This document shows positions 43,311 through 52,139 of a DNA stretch of 64,000 nucleotides, in pieces. Each line of letters begins with the position of its first letter. Position 1 is the stretch's first letter. Where the stretch lies: assembly GCF_009660225.1 (NCBI RefSeq), contig NZ_CP045920.1, positions 1,240,001 to 1,304,000 of the forward strand. Direction: 5' to 3'. A program made the translations under genes and the position numbers. A model generated the notes under the pieces. It did not search any database, was not told the origin of the DNA, and saw only the letters and a list, made by a program, of their open reading frames with translations. This DNA comes from Pseudactinotalea sp. HY158. GTDB taxonomy: Bacteria; Actinomycetota; Actinomycetes; Actinomycetales; Beutenbergiaceae.

Positions 43311-44181
43311 CGTCGTTGCGCCTCGCTCGCACCAGCAGCAGCACGCGGGCTGGAGTCTGCGCCCGCATCTGGGCACCTACATCGCCACGCTCGTGCTCAT
43401 CGTGCTCGCCGTGATCTACATCTATCCGTTCGTCGTCAACGTATTGACGTCGTTCAAGTCGCAGCCCGAGGCGGTGGCCAATCCACTCGGACTACCCCAC
43501 ACGTGGACGGTCGCCGCCTATCAGCGACTCTTCTCCGCGTCCGACTTCCCGCTGTGGTTCAGGAACTCCGCGATCGTGGCCGTGGTCGTCACCGTGGGCC
43601 GGGTGTTCTTCGACGCACTGGCCGGCTACGCGCTGGCACGGCTCCGCTTCCCCGGCCGGGGCACGGTGTTCGCCACGCTCGTGGCCATCATGGCCGTGCC
43701 GAGCGTGGTGCTCCTCATCCCGAAGTTCCTGGTGCTCAAGCAACTGAACATCTACAACACGTACGCGGCCCTCATCATCCCGCTGCTCGTGGACGCCGCG
43801 GGCATCTTCATCATCAAGAACTTCTTCGAGTCCATCCCCGTGAGCGTGGAGGAGGCCGCCCGCATCGACGGCGCCAGCACGTTCCGAATCTTCTGGTCGG
43901 TGGTCCTGCCGATGGCGCGGCCTGCGATCATCACCATCGTCATCCTCTCGTTCCAGGGGTCGTGGAACGAGTTGTCGCACTTCATCATCGCCTCCGACAG
44001 GCCGGACCTGTTCACTCTGACGAAAGGGGTCGCCCAACTCTCCTCGGGTGCGCTGTCCGCGGGCACGCAGTATCCGATCAAGCTCGCCGCCGCGGCCATC
44101 ATGACCATTCCGGTGGCCGTCGCGTTCTTCGTCTTCCAGAAGCGGATCATGAACGTCTCGAGCGGGGCGGTCAAGGAATAG
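43303..44181 (+). CDS. Sugar ABC transporter permease (MalG-like)
   Basis: A 292-aa permease with six helices and the typical opening TYIATLVLIVLAVIYIYPFV. The EAA loop is SVEEAARIDGASTFRIFWSV with VLPMARPAI. It completes the importer, but no ATPase gene follows. Actinobacteria commonly energise such importers with a shared MsiK/MalK ATPase encoded elsewhere. Starts 8 bp before the end of the previous gene. Confidence 0.94.
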   Translation: MSDVVAPRSHQQQHAGWSLRPHLGTYIATLVLIVLAVIYIYPFVVNVLTSFKSQPEAVANPLGLPHTWTVAAYQRLFSASDFPLWFRNSAIVAVVVTVGRVFFDALAGYALARLRFPGRGTVFATLVAIMAVPSVVLLIPKFLVLKQLNIYNTYAALIIPLLVDAAGIFIIKNFFESIPVSVEEAARIDGASTFRIFWSVVLPMARPAIITIVILSFQGSWNELSHFIIASDRPDLFTLTKGVAQLSSGALSAGTQYPIKLAAAAIMTIPVAVAFFVFQKRIMNVSSGAVKE

Positions 44182-44212
44182 GCGGAATGGGTGGAATGGG
44201 CGGCCGCCCGGC

Positions 44213-44725
44213 TCACGCCCCGGGCGCGCGGGGTGGGCGGTCGCGGGCCGCTTCGGCATCGGCGGCCGCCTCGGCGTAGTGCGCCACGAATTGCCCGAGC
44301 AGCGAGGTGAAGTTCTCCCGGTCGGCCGGGTCGAACCGGGCGAGCGCGGCCTCGTAGGTGTCGAGCTGGTGCGAGATGGACCCGGTGAACGAGCGCAGCC
44401 CCGCATCACTCGGGCGGACCTGCCGGGGGCGGATCTCGATCGACTCGACGAGGCCGTCGGCGGCGGCCCCGTTGACCTGCCGGTTGACCGTTGACTGTTC
44501 GAGCCCGAGCTCCTCGGCGATCTCCCGGAAGGTGCGCGGGCGCCCGTCGGCCAGCAGCCAGAGCAGGCGCCGCTCGGCCCGGGTGAGCGATGCCTGCCGC
44601 TCGACCACCCGCCGGGTGGCGTCGAGGCGGTGGAACTCCGCGGCGACGTGCCGGCCGGGGTGCGCGTCGAAGAGGGTCTGGGGCGTGGGCGTGCCGGGGC
44701 CCGCTCCGGCTGCGTTCGTGACCAT
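44213..44725 (-). CDS. MarR family transcriptional regulator
   Basis: A 170-aa winged-helix regulator: TRAERRLLWLLADGRPRTFR, EIAEELGLEQSTVNRQVNGA (recognition helix), AADGLVESIEIRPRQVRPSD, then a C-terminal dimerisation helix region. It is divergent from an MFS exporter with a 13-bp palindrome between them, so it probably represses the exporter and itself and is relieved by a small molecule. Start ATG 44725 with a GGAGGAACG site. Confidence 0.88.
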   Translation of the reverse strand: MVTNAAGAGPGTPTPQTLFDAHPGRHVAAEFHRLDATRRVVERQASLTRAERRLLWLLADGRPRTFREIAEELGLEQSTVNRQVNGAAADGLVESIEIRPRQVRPSDAGLRSFTGSISHQLDTYEAALARFDPADRENFTSLLGQFVAHYAEAAADAEAARDRPPRAPGA

Positions 44726-44779
44726 CGTTCCTCCGTGTTGACGTGCGGCTTCGCGTAGGGCTACCTTATCCACGGTTCT

Positions 44780-44792
44780 ATGTAAGTTACAT
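44780..44792. promoter_or_regulatory. MarR operator candidate
   Basis: ATGTAAGTTACAT is a perfect 13-bp palindrome in the 82-bp gap between divergent marR and MFS genes, 16 bp before the MFS start codon. Location and symmetry fit a MarR-family site. Confidence 0.7.
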
Positions 44793-44807
44793 ACTGTAAG
44801 GATCTTC

Positions 44808-46289
44808 ATGGGGTCACGCACCCAATTCGCCACCCGGCCCTCCTCCCTCGTCATCGCGGTCCTGTGCTTCGGAAGCATGGCCGGAGCGCTCATGCAGTCG
44901 CTCGTCATCCCGATCCAGTCGGAGCTGCCGGCACTGCTGTCGACGAGCGCGAGCAACGCCTCCTGGGTCGTGACCGTGACGCTGCTCGCGGGAGCCATCG
45001 CGATGCCCGTGGCCGGCCGCCTCGCCGACATGTACGGCAAGAAGCACGTGCTCGTGACCTCGGCGGCCGTCCTGCTCGTCGGCTCGCTCATCACGGCCCT
45101 CTCCTCGACCCTCGCGCCGGTGCTCGTGGGGCGCGCCCTCCAGGGGGCGGCGATGGGATACATCCCGGTGGCGATCTCGCTCGTGCGCGAGGTGGCCCCG
45201 CCGCACCTGCGCACCGGCGCGGTCGCCGCGGTGAGCGCCACCCTCGGCGTGGGCGGCGCGCTCGGGCTGCCGCTGGCGGCATGGATCGCCCAGTCGTATT
45301 CCTGGCACGGCCTCTTCTGGGTGTCGGCGGCCCTGGCGGTCCTCGTGCTCGCCTTCTCGTGGCTGCTGGTGCCCGCCACGGGCTCGGCCCGGTCGGGGCG
45401 TCTGGACGGCGTGGGGATCCTCGGTCTGAGCGTCGGCCTGGCCGTCCTGCTCGTCGGTGTGTCGAAGGGATCGGGATGGGGGTGGGGCTCTGCGACGACC
45501 TGGGGTTGCATCGGCGGCGGACTCGCCGTGCTCCTCGCCTGGGGCGCCTATGAGCTGCGACGGCGCAGCGCGCTGGTCGACCTGCGCACGATGGCGCTGC
45601 GGCCCGTGCTGTTCACCAACACCGCCGCCGTGCTCATCGGCTTCGGGATGATGGCCCAGAGCATCGTGGTGCCGCAGCTGCTGCAGGCGCCCGAGGCGAC
45701 CGGCTACGGACTCGGCCAGAGCATCCTGGCCGTCGGGCTGTGGATGGCCCCCGGCGGCCTCATGATGATGGCCATGGCCCCGGTCTCGAGCCGAATGATC
45801 CGCCGGTACGGCGCCCGGATCACGCTCGCGGTGGGGGCCGTGGTCCTCTCGGCGGGCTATTTCATGGCGCTGTTCCTCATGGGATCGCCGTGGCAGCTCA
45901 TGCTCGCCACAATCGTCGCCTGTTCCGGGGTGGGGATCGGCTACGCCGCGATGCCCACACTCATCCTCGACAACGTTCCCGCCGGCGAGGCGGGCTCGGG
46001 CGTCGGCGTGAACAGCCTCATGCGCGCGATCGGCACGACCACCGCGGGCGCCGTCATGGCGGCGCTGCTCACCAGCCAGTTGCAGGAGATGGCCCCCGGC
46101 GGTCCGTCGATTCCGACGAGCGGCGCCTTCCAACTGTGCTTCCTCGTGGGGGCGGTCGCCGCGCTCGCCGGGGCGGCGATCACCCTGCTCGTGCCGCCCG
46201 AGGCCGGGCGCCGGGCGGTCCCCGGTCCCGACGCGGACCAGGAACTCCCCATTCGGAAAGCGGGCTCCCCGGAGCCCGTTCGCGGCTGA
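44808..46289 (+). CDS. MFS multidrug-type exporter (DHA2-like)
   Basis: A 493-aa transporter with about 14 predicted helices. Motif A is GRLADMYGKKHVLV; ALQGAAMGYIPVAISLVREV and RTGAVAAVSATLGVGGALGL fit the drug:H+ antiporter-2 subfamily (motif C-like glycine-rich helix). The last ~40 residues are polar and cytoplasmic. It sits beside MarR, a common arrangement for inducible efflux of drugs or toxic metabolites. The substrate is unknown. Start ATG 44808. Confidence 0.9.
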   Translation: MGSRTQFATRPSSLVIAVLCFGSMAGALMQSLVIPIQSELPALLSTSASNASWVVTVTLLAGAIAMPVAGRLADMYGKKHVLVTSAAVLLVGSLITALSSTLAPVLVGRALQGAAMGYIPVAISLVREVAPPHLRTGAVAAVSATLGVGGALGLPLAAWIAQSYSWHGLFWVSAALAVLVLAFSWLLVPATGSARSGRLDGVGILGLSVGLAVLLVGVSKGSGWGWGSATTWGCIGGGLAVLLAWGAYELRRRSALVDLRTMALRPVLFTNTAAVLIGFGMMAQSIVVPQLLQAPEATGYGLGQSILAVGLWMAPGGLMMMAMAPVSSRMIRRYGARITLAVGAVVLSAGYFMALFLMGSPWQLMLATIVACSGVGIGYAAMPTLILDNVPAGEAGSGVGVNSLMRAIGTTTAGAVMAALLTSQLQEMAPGGPSIPTSGAFQLCFLVGAVAALAGAAITLLVPPEAGRRAVPGPDADQELPIRKAGSPEPVRG

Positions 46290-46400
46290 CCATCCGCCGC
46301 GACGCCTATGCGAGACGCTCCTCCCAGCGGGGCCTCGCCGGCGCGGTGATGTGAGCGGGAAGCGTGGAAGGCGAGGGGATAGGCTCTGCTATCTGCGGAG

Positions 46401-46997
46401 GTGGTCATCCTGGAACACGAACTTCTGACGGCGGCCCGGACGGCGGGGCTGATGCGAGCAGAAGCGTCACGGCTGTTGCGCAATACCGCAGCGCGGGCCG
46501 CCAGGGGTGGCATGAGTCAGCGCCGCATTGCCCAGGCGATGGGGCGCAGCCAGCCCGAGATCCACCGCCTGGTCACCGCCTCCGAGCTGCGGGACGCGCA
46601 CGGCGAGAAGCGCCGTTGGATGACCGCGCGCTCGAGCGCCGAGGCCACACGTGAGGCTCTCGTCGCCGGCGACGAGTCGCGGGCAATGCGGATGCTGATC
46701 CAGGGAATCGAACACCTTCGTGGACTCGGCGAGCCGGAGGACATCGCGGAATGGTCCGTGGAGCCTCGGCAGATCCCCGATGCGCGCTTCGACGCGCTCC
46801 TGCGGGTGCTGGCCGCCAGGGCACTGCGTGTCATGGGCGAAGCAGTACCCGAGTGGGCGACGGACGTGCGGGCGCTCTCCGAGCCGTGGGTCATTCCGCA
46901 GACGACATCGCAACGTGCCCGGGCACTCGAGGAGACTCCGTCCGAACTGGCCGAATTGGGGATCTACGCCACCGAAGCGGACCTGAGCACATTATGA
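46401..46997 (+). CDS. HTH protein, probable antitoxin
   Basis: A 198-aa protein with a helix-turn-helix near residues 36-60 (GGMSQRRIAQAMGRSQPEIH) and helical flanks, followed by a C-terminal domain (LVAGDESRAMRMLIQGIEHL, DARFDALLRVLAARALRVMG). This plan resembles DNA-binding antitoxins encoded just before nucleotidyltransferase-type toxins in actinobacteria. The frame downstream overlaps by 4 bp (ATGA) and encodes a decayed partner, supporting this reading. Start GTG 46401; the family is inferred from layout and motif. Confidence 0.6.
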   Translation: MVILEHELLTAARTAGLMRAEASRLLRNTAARAARGGMSQRRIAQAMGRSQPEIHRLVTASELRDAHGEKRRWMTARSSAEATREALVAGDESRAMRMLIQGIEHLRGLGEPEDIAEWSVEPRQIPDARFDALLRVLAARALRVMGEAVPEWATDVRALSEPWVIPQTTSQRARALEETPSELAELGIYATEADLSTL

Positions 46998-47101
46998 GCG
47001 AGTGACGAGAACTGCGTGCCGATGAAATCGGCCACCTGCTCGATGCTGTCGGAGAGAGGCTCGCGCAACCTCGACCCGACCGGCGGATCGCCGAGGAGGG
47101 G
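46994..47101 (+). pseudogene. Remnant of a nucleotidyltransferase-like toxin N terminus
   Basis: The frame starts at ATG 46994, overlapping the antitoxin-like stop (ATGA), but codon 4 is TGA. Beyond it the same frame reads ELRADEIGHLLDAVGERLAQ, much like the first helix of nucleotidyltransferase toxins paired with HTH antitoxins. The similarity stops near 47101, where a different remnant on the other strand begins. The toxin is therefore nonsense-mutated and truncated. Confidence 0.45.
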
Positions 47102-47235
47102 ACGTGCCGGATGAGCGTCAACTTCCCCGTCCTCGCCCCTCCGGTGAGGAAAAGATTCTCGCCGCGCTCGAGCCGCTCGAGGGCATCGGTGAATTCGTCG
47201 GTGAGGATGAGACCCGTGGAGGCCGTCGGCGTCAT
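47101..47235 (-). pseudogene. P-loop ATPase/helicase fragment
   Basis: From ATG 47235 the minus strand reads LTDEFTDALERLERGENLFL then TGGARTGKLTLIRHV. This matches the first ~40 residues of PIF1/UvrD-like or AAA ATPases (usual form FLTGRAGTGKSTL). The Walker A glycine is altered (ART instead of AGT) and the serine after lysine is Leu. No downstream helicase motif remains. Confidence 0.5.
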
Positions 47236-47688
47236 CGATGGCTCCTGGGGCCGATGGGCGGTACCCCGGATGCCATCCACGGCCGGGGCAGGCGGGGCAA
47301 GGTCGACGCAGCCGTGTCGACCGCCCGACCTGCTGTGCCTGTCACCAGCGCAGATGGCGAATCGCGGACGTTCCAGCTAGCAGATCGCGACCGTTCCAGC
47401 TAGCAGATCGCGACCGTCTGTTCGAGCTCCGGGATCACGTCGGAGGACGCTTGGAACTGCCCTCGACCGGATACCACTCGCGTTCGAGATGGATCGCATG
47501 ATTGGCGCCGACCACCGTGAGCCCGACTTCGACGGCGAGGGGCGACAGGATGACTATCCGGAGCACCGTCCGAACGACCCTGGTCTCGATGGGTGGTGCG
47601 CGGGCACTGGCCGACCTACCGAGTCTCATTTCGACAACAGACGGCCTGGTCGATCGCCACAGGTGCCCCATCCTGGAGGAACGCCACC
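47236..47688. other. Debris region without a recognisable gene
   Basis: No translation in any frame shows a domain. It contains a 23-bp tandem duplication (47370-47415) and scattered short open frames of Arg/Pro/Ser-rich composition. It looks like decayed DNA between two mobile-element-prone segments. Confidence 0.5.
47370..47415. repeat. 23-bp perfect tandem duplication
   Basis: Two adjacent copies of a 23-bp unit starting GTTCCAGCTAGCAGATCGCG (47370-47392 and 47393-47415). A weaker third match (ATGGCGAATCGCGGAC) lies directly upstream at 47354-47369. Confidence 0.8.
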
Positions 47689-47814
47689 ATGCCCGCGATC
47701 TTCGAGTTCTCCTTCGAGGCCGTCGGACCTCGCGCATGGCACGCCGCCGTCGTGACCGTTGACGAGCATGCGGCCCGCCCGCACCGCCGGGTGTGCCAGA
47801 GGGCCGATCAGTAG
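47689..47814 (+). CDS. Small open frame, 41 aa, uncertain
   Basis: ATG 47689 sits 8 bp after TGGAGGA and encodes MPAIFEFSFEAVGPRAWHAA followed by VVTVDEHAARPHRRVC. The first half has a plausible beta-strand pattern, the second half looks random. It could be a small protein or the head of a truncated gene. It precedes hsdR by ~100 bp. Confidence 0.3.
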   Translation: MPAIFEFSFEAVGPRAWHAAVVTVDEHAARPHRRVCQRADQ

Positions 47815-47912
47815 GGTTATCGCCTCCAGGCGATCGAGCGCGATCACTTGCTGCCATGCTGCCCTGGGCGGCGCCGATAGGCTCGCCCACAACCGGAAGC
47901 GATGGAGGCACC

Positions 47913-50900
47913 GTGCGGGAATCCGACTGGGAACAGCTCGCGCTCGAGCGGCTCGCCGAGGAGCACCTCGGCTGGCAGCCGCTCTCCGGGCGTGAGATCG
48001 CGCCCGGGGCGAGCAGCGCCGTCGGTCATCCCGGCTACGCGGCCCTCGGCGCACAGTCGCAGCGCGAGTCGTGGGCCGAGCTCGCGATCCCGTCGCGGCT
48101 GCGGTCGGCGCTGCGGCGGCTCAACCCCGAGGTTCCCCGCCAGTACCTCGACCAGGCCGCCGCCGAGATCCTGCGCGCCACCTCGGCCGATGCGATCGCC
48201 GAGAACGAGCGGATCCACCGCTACCTCACCGACGGCTACCGCCTCACCTATATCGACGAGGGCCGAGAACGCTCGCCCTCGATCCGGCTCACCGGAGCCG
48301 CGCCGGGGCAGAACGAATGGCTCGCAGTCAACCAGGTCACGGTGATCTCGGGCGAGGTCGAGCGCCGGTTCGACCTCGTGCTCTACCTCAACGGGATGCC
48401 CGTGGTCGTGATGGAGCTGAAGAACGCGAGTGCCGGCGACGACATCGCCACCGCGCAGGCCCAGATCGCCACCTACGTGCGGGAGCTGCCGAGCGCCTTC
48501 CGGTTCTGCGTGCTCACGGTGGTCTCCGACGGTGTGACCGCCCGCTACGGCACCCCGTTCACCCCGCTCGAGCACTACGCCCCGTGGAACGTCGACGCGA
48601 CCGGCGCGGTTGTCGCCCCCGGCGGCCCGCCCGATGCGAGCGAGGGCCTCGACGGACCGCAGCAACCACTCCTGCTCGATCTCGATGTCGACCGGGACAC
48701 CGCCCTCGACGTGCTGATCGACGGACTCTTCGACCACGCCCGATTCCTCCAGCTCATGCGGTCCTTCGTCGCCTTCGACTCCGGCGAGGACGGCCTGACC
48801 AAGCGCATCGCCAAGGCCCACCAGTACTTCGCGGTGACCAAGGCGGTCGAGGCCACCGTGGCCGCCGTCGCCGGTGACGGCCGGGCCGGCGTCGTGTGGC
48901 ACACACAGGGCTCGGGCAAGTCGATGGAGATGGAGCTGTACGCCGCGCTCGTCGCCCGCCGTCCCGAACTCGAGAACCCGACGATCGTCGTGGTGACCGA
49001 CCGCACCGAGCTCGACGGCCAGCTGTACGCGACGTTCGCCCGCTCCCAGCTGCTGCCCGAGCAGCCGCGCCAGGTGCGGCGTCGCTCCGAGTTGCGCGAG
49101 GCCCTCAGTTCCCGGCGCACCGGCGGCATCTACTTCACCACCCTGCAGAAATTCGGTCTCACCCATGAGGAGCGGGACGCCGGCGCCGCCCATCCGATGC
49201 TCTCCGAACGTTCGAATATCCTCCTCATCGTCGACGAGGCGCACCGCAGCCACTACGACAACCTCGACGGCTACGCCTGGCACCTGAAGAACGCACTGCC
49301 GAACGCGACCCTACTCGCCTTCACCGGCACCCCGATCGACACCGCCGACCGGAACACCCGCGAGGTCTTCGGGGACGTCATCGACACCTACGACCTCACC
49401 CGCGCGGTCGAGGACGGCGCCACCGTGCCCGTCTACTTCGAGTCGCGGCTCGTCAAGGTCGGCCTCGCCGAGGACGTGACCGCCGAGGAGATCGACGCGA
49501 CCGCCGACGAGGTCACGACCGGGCTCGACGACGCCGAACGCGAGCGCCTCGAACGCTCCGTCGCCGTGATCAACGCCGTCTACGGCGCCCCCACCCGCAT
49601 GCGCGAACTCGCGGCCGACCTCGTGACCCACTGGGAGGCGCGACGTGACGCCGTTGCGGAACTGGTGCGGGCGTCGTCCACAAGCGAGGGAGCACCCGGC
49701 AAGGGCCTCATCGTGGCCGCCACCCGCGAGATCTGCGCGCGGCTCTACGAGCAGATCGTCACGCTGCGCCCGGACTGGCACCACGACGACCTCGACCGGG
49801 GCCGCATCAAGGTGGTCTACTCCGGCACGCCCGCCGACGCGCCGCCGATCTCCGAGCACGTGCGCCGCGAGTCCCAGAACGACGTGATCAAGCGGCGCCT
49901 CAAGGATCCGGACGACGAACTCGAGCTCGTGATCGTCAAGGACATGATGCTCACCGGCTTCGACGCGCCGCCGCTGCACACCCTCTACCTCGACCGGCCG
50001 ATGCGCGGGGCGCTGCTCATGCAGACCCTCGCCCGGGTCAACCGCACCTTCCGCGGCAAGAACGCCGGGCTGCTCGTGGCGTACGCACCGATCGCCGAGA
50101 ACCTGCGGGACGCGCTCGCCGAGTACACCGAGCGCGACCGGGACTCCCGGCCGGTCGGGCGCACGGTCGAGGACGCCGCGGGGCTCGCACGGGCGCTCGT
50201 GCTGCAGCTGCGCGACCTGCTCGGCGGCTCCGACTGGCGCGCCCAGCTCGAGCGGGTGGGCGTCGACGGGCGCGGCTACGCGAGCGCCGCACTCCAGGTC
50301 GTCGATTGGCTGCGCAGCCCGCGCACCCCGGGCAACCAGGTGCCCGCGGGGCAGGAGACCCGCCAGGAGCGGTTCCGCCGGCTCGCCGGGCGGCTCACCC
50401 GGGCGTGGGCGCTGTGCGGCCGGAGCGAGGGCCTGGCCGAACTCGCGACCGAGGCCCGCTTCTACGAGGAGGTGCGCGTGTGGATGGGCAAGGTCGACGC
50501 CGAGGACCGGCACGCGCGCGGTGAGCCGATTCCGGACGACGTCGCTCGCCTTCTCGCCGATCTCGCCGCCCGCTCCTTCACCTCGGGCGAGGTGCTCGAC
50601 GTCTACGAGGCCGCCGGCCTCGGCGTGCAGCGCATCGATCAGCTCGACGCCACGTTCCTCGCCGGTGCCCAGCGAAGCGCCACCCCGCAGGTGACGATCG
50701 AACTGCTCCGGGCGCTGATCGAACGCGAGAGCCGGGCGGCCACCCGCGGGAACACGATCCGGGCGCGGGCCTTCTCCGATCGGCTCGAGGCGATCATGGT
50801 GCGCTACACGAACTCGAACCTCACCTCGGCGGAGGTCATCGCCGAACTCGTGCAGGTGGCGAACGAGGTGCGCGCCGAGAAGGACCGCGGCCGGCTCTTC

Positions 50901-51194
50901 GACCCGCCCCTGAACCCGGACGAGCTCGCGTTCTTCGATGCGGTGGCCACGAACGACGCGGCCCTGGAGCTGCAGGGGGAGGGGGTGCTGGCCCAGATCG
51001 CCCGCGAACTCGTGCGGATCATGCGCCGGGACGTGAAGACGGACTGGGCGGTGCGCGACGACGTCCGCGCGACCCTGCGGCGCAACGTCAAGCGGCTGCT
51101 CATCAAGTACGACTATCCGCCGGACCGGCGCGAGGACGCCGTGGTCGTCGTGCTCGAGCAGATGGAGGCCCAGGCCCGGCGCCGGGCGGCGTGA
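47913..51194 (+). CDS. hsdR: Type I restriction endonuclease subunit R
   Basis: A 1093-aa motor-nuclease. The PD-(D/E)xK nuclease is near residues 140-175 (RRFDLVLYLNGMPVVVMELK, D...E-x-K). The translocase follows: Walker A WHTQGSGKS (~331), DEAHRS (motif II, ~440), FTGTPI (motif III), VIVKDMMLTGFDAP (motif V) and QTLARVNRTF (motif VI), then a long helical C-terminal part that contacts the methylase. The start GTG 47913 gives MRESDWEQLALE, normal for the family. Its hsdM and hsdS lie ~15.4 kb upstream on the same strand; no other M/S pair is in the window. Confidence 0.94.
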   Translation: MRESDWEQLALERLAEEHLGWQPLSGREIAPGASSAVGHPGYAALGAQSQRESWAELAIPSRLRSALRRLNPEVPRQYLDQAAAEILRATSADAIAENERIHRYLTDGYRLTYIDEGRERSPSIRLTGAAPGQNEWLAVNQVTVISGEVERRFDLVLYLNGMPVVVMELKNASAGDDIATAQAQIATYVRELPSAFRFCVLTVVSDGVTARYGTPFTPLEHYAPWNVDATGAVVAPGGPPDASEGLDGPQQPLLLDLDVDRDTALDVLIDGLFDHARFLQLMRSFVAFDSGEDGLTKRIAKAHQYFAVTKAVEATVAAVAGDGRAGVVWHTQGSGKSMEMELYAALVARRPELENPTIVVVTDRTELDGQLYATFARSQLLPEQPRQVRRRSELREALSSRRTGGIYFTTLQKFGLTHEERDAGAAHPMLSERSNILLIVDEAHRSHYDNLDGYAWHLKNALPNATLLAFTGTPIDTADRNTREVFGDVIDTYDLTRAVEDGATVPVYFESRLVKVGLAEDVTAEEIDATADEVTTGLDDAERERLERSVAVINAVYGAPTRMRELAADLVTHWEARRDAVAELVRASSTSEGAPGKGLIVAATREICARLYEQIVTLRPDWHHDDLDRGRIKVVYSGTPADAPPISEHVRRESQNDVIKRRLKDPDDELELVIVKDMMLTGFDAPPLHTLYLDRPMRGALLMQTLARVNRTFRGKNAGLLVAYAPIAENLRDALAEYTERDRDSRPVGRTVEDAAGLARALVLQLRDLLGGSDWRAQLERVGVDGRGYASAALQVVDWLRSPRTPGNQVPAGQETRQERFRRLAGRLTRAWALCGRSEGLAELATEARFYEEVRVWMGKVDAEDRHARGEPIPDDVARLLADLAARSFTSGEVLDVYEAAGLGVQRIDQLDATFLAGAQRSATPQVTIELLRALIERESRAATRGNTIRARAFSDRLEAIMVRYTNSNLTSAEVIAELVQVANEVRAEKDRGRLFDPPLNPDELAFFDAVATNDAALELQGEGVLAQIARELVRIMRRDVKTDWAVRDDVRATLRRNVKRLLIKYDYPPDRREDAVVVVLEQMEAQARRRAA

Positions 51195-51299
51195 GCGGGC
51201 GGGGTGGGACCGGTTCGAGCTACTGCGTCCAGCAGGGAAGCTCCATGAGGCCCGTGGACATCAAGGGAGCGAGCCCGTCGTCCATGATCGGGCGAGAGG

Positions 51300-52127
51300 T
51301 CATGCCGTGGTGCCCTCGGGAGGTTCGTCGTCCAGGTCGCTGAGATCGACGGAGACCATGGGTAGGTCTGCGGCGGACAGCCACGGTGGCCGAGGGGTCC
51401 GAGGGATGATTCCGGCGGCTGAGAGCTCATCGGTGGCCGCTTCGAGGCTGATTCCCCTGAGGGTCGCAATGGCCTGTGCGCTGATGACGCCTTCGCCGTA
51501 GCCGTTGATCGCGCGAGCGAGGAGCCGCTGCGGTGAGCGTAGCCGGTCGGCATCGTTCTGTAGCGAGGCGTATTGGTCGCTCCAGCCGAAGCGCGTTGCC
51601 AGGTGGAGCGTCGACAGCGTCATCCATTCGTGCTTGGTGGATTCATCGATATAGCCGCAGCTCTGAAGAGCGATGGCTGCCATCGCCGGAGAGACCAAGA
51701 ACGACTGGACGACGGTGGAGAGATCTCGTGCGGCTACGCTGTCGCGATCACCGAGGAGTTCCGCGACACCTTGAAGGGGTACGAGGAGGTGGCGCGCGAA
51801 CGCGTCAGCCCGGACCTCTTGTGGTGACCGGCTCGTGAGGCTCGGCGTGCCGTCCCAATCATCGAAGACAACGTGGGCGAGCTCGTGGGCGAGGGTGCTG
51901 CGCTGCCGCATGGGATTGCGGGTGCGTGCGATGCCGATGAACGCGACGCCGCGAACCGGATCGCGCATGGTGAGGCCGTGCTCGTCGGGCGTCGCGTCGA
52001 GGATGGTGACGTCGTGTGGGGTGGCGCGCTCGATGAGCGCGACGAGATCCCCCAGGGGTTGGAAGCCGAGGTGGTGCTCGGCGCGGAAGGCGGCCGCTGC
52101 CGCTCGGCCCTGCTGTTCGCTTGTCAT
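51300..52127 (-). CDS. ImmA/IrrE family metallo-endopeptidase
   Basis: A 275-aa zinc peptidase with HELAHVVF (H81, E82, H85) and the downstream acidic ligand in EVRADAFARHLLVP. The later part is helical with two winged-helix-like stretches (AQAIATLRGISLEAATDELS). ImmA-type proteases cut a partner XRE repressor to relieve repression on stress. The XRE gene lies 12 bp upstream on the same strand, so the two form a pair. It faces hsdR tail to tail. Confidence 0.92.
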   Translation of the reverse strand: MTSEQQGRAAAAAFRAEHHLGFQPLGDLVALIERATPHDVTILDATPDEHGLTMRDPVRGVAFIGIARTRNPMRQRSTLAHELAHVVFDDWDGTPSLTSRSPQEVRADAFARHLLVPLQGVAELLGDRDSVAARDLSTVVQSFLVSPAMAAIALQSCGYIDESTKHEWMTLSTLHLATRFGWSDQYASLQNDADRLRSPQRLLARAINGYGEGVISAQAIATLRGISLEAATDELSAAGIIPRTPRPPWLSAADLPMVSVDLSDLDDEPPEGTTA

Positions 52128-52139
52128 GGTCCCCCCGGG

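Noticed and set aside
40956-43376. Minus-strand open frame of about 800 codons opposite the sugar importer
   Set aside because: Charged, domain-free translation; the importer genes on the plus strand are clear.
46289-46400. Possible small gene between the MFS and antitoxin-like genes
   Set aside because: Only 110 bp, no ribosome site or conserved motif visible; more likely the promoter of the antitoxin-like gene.
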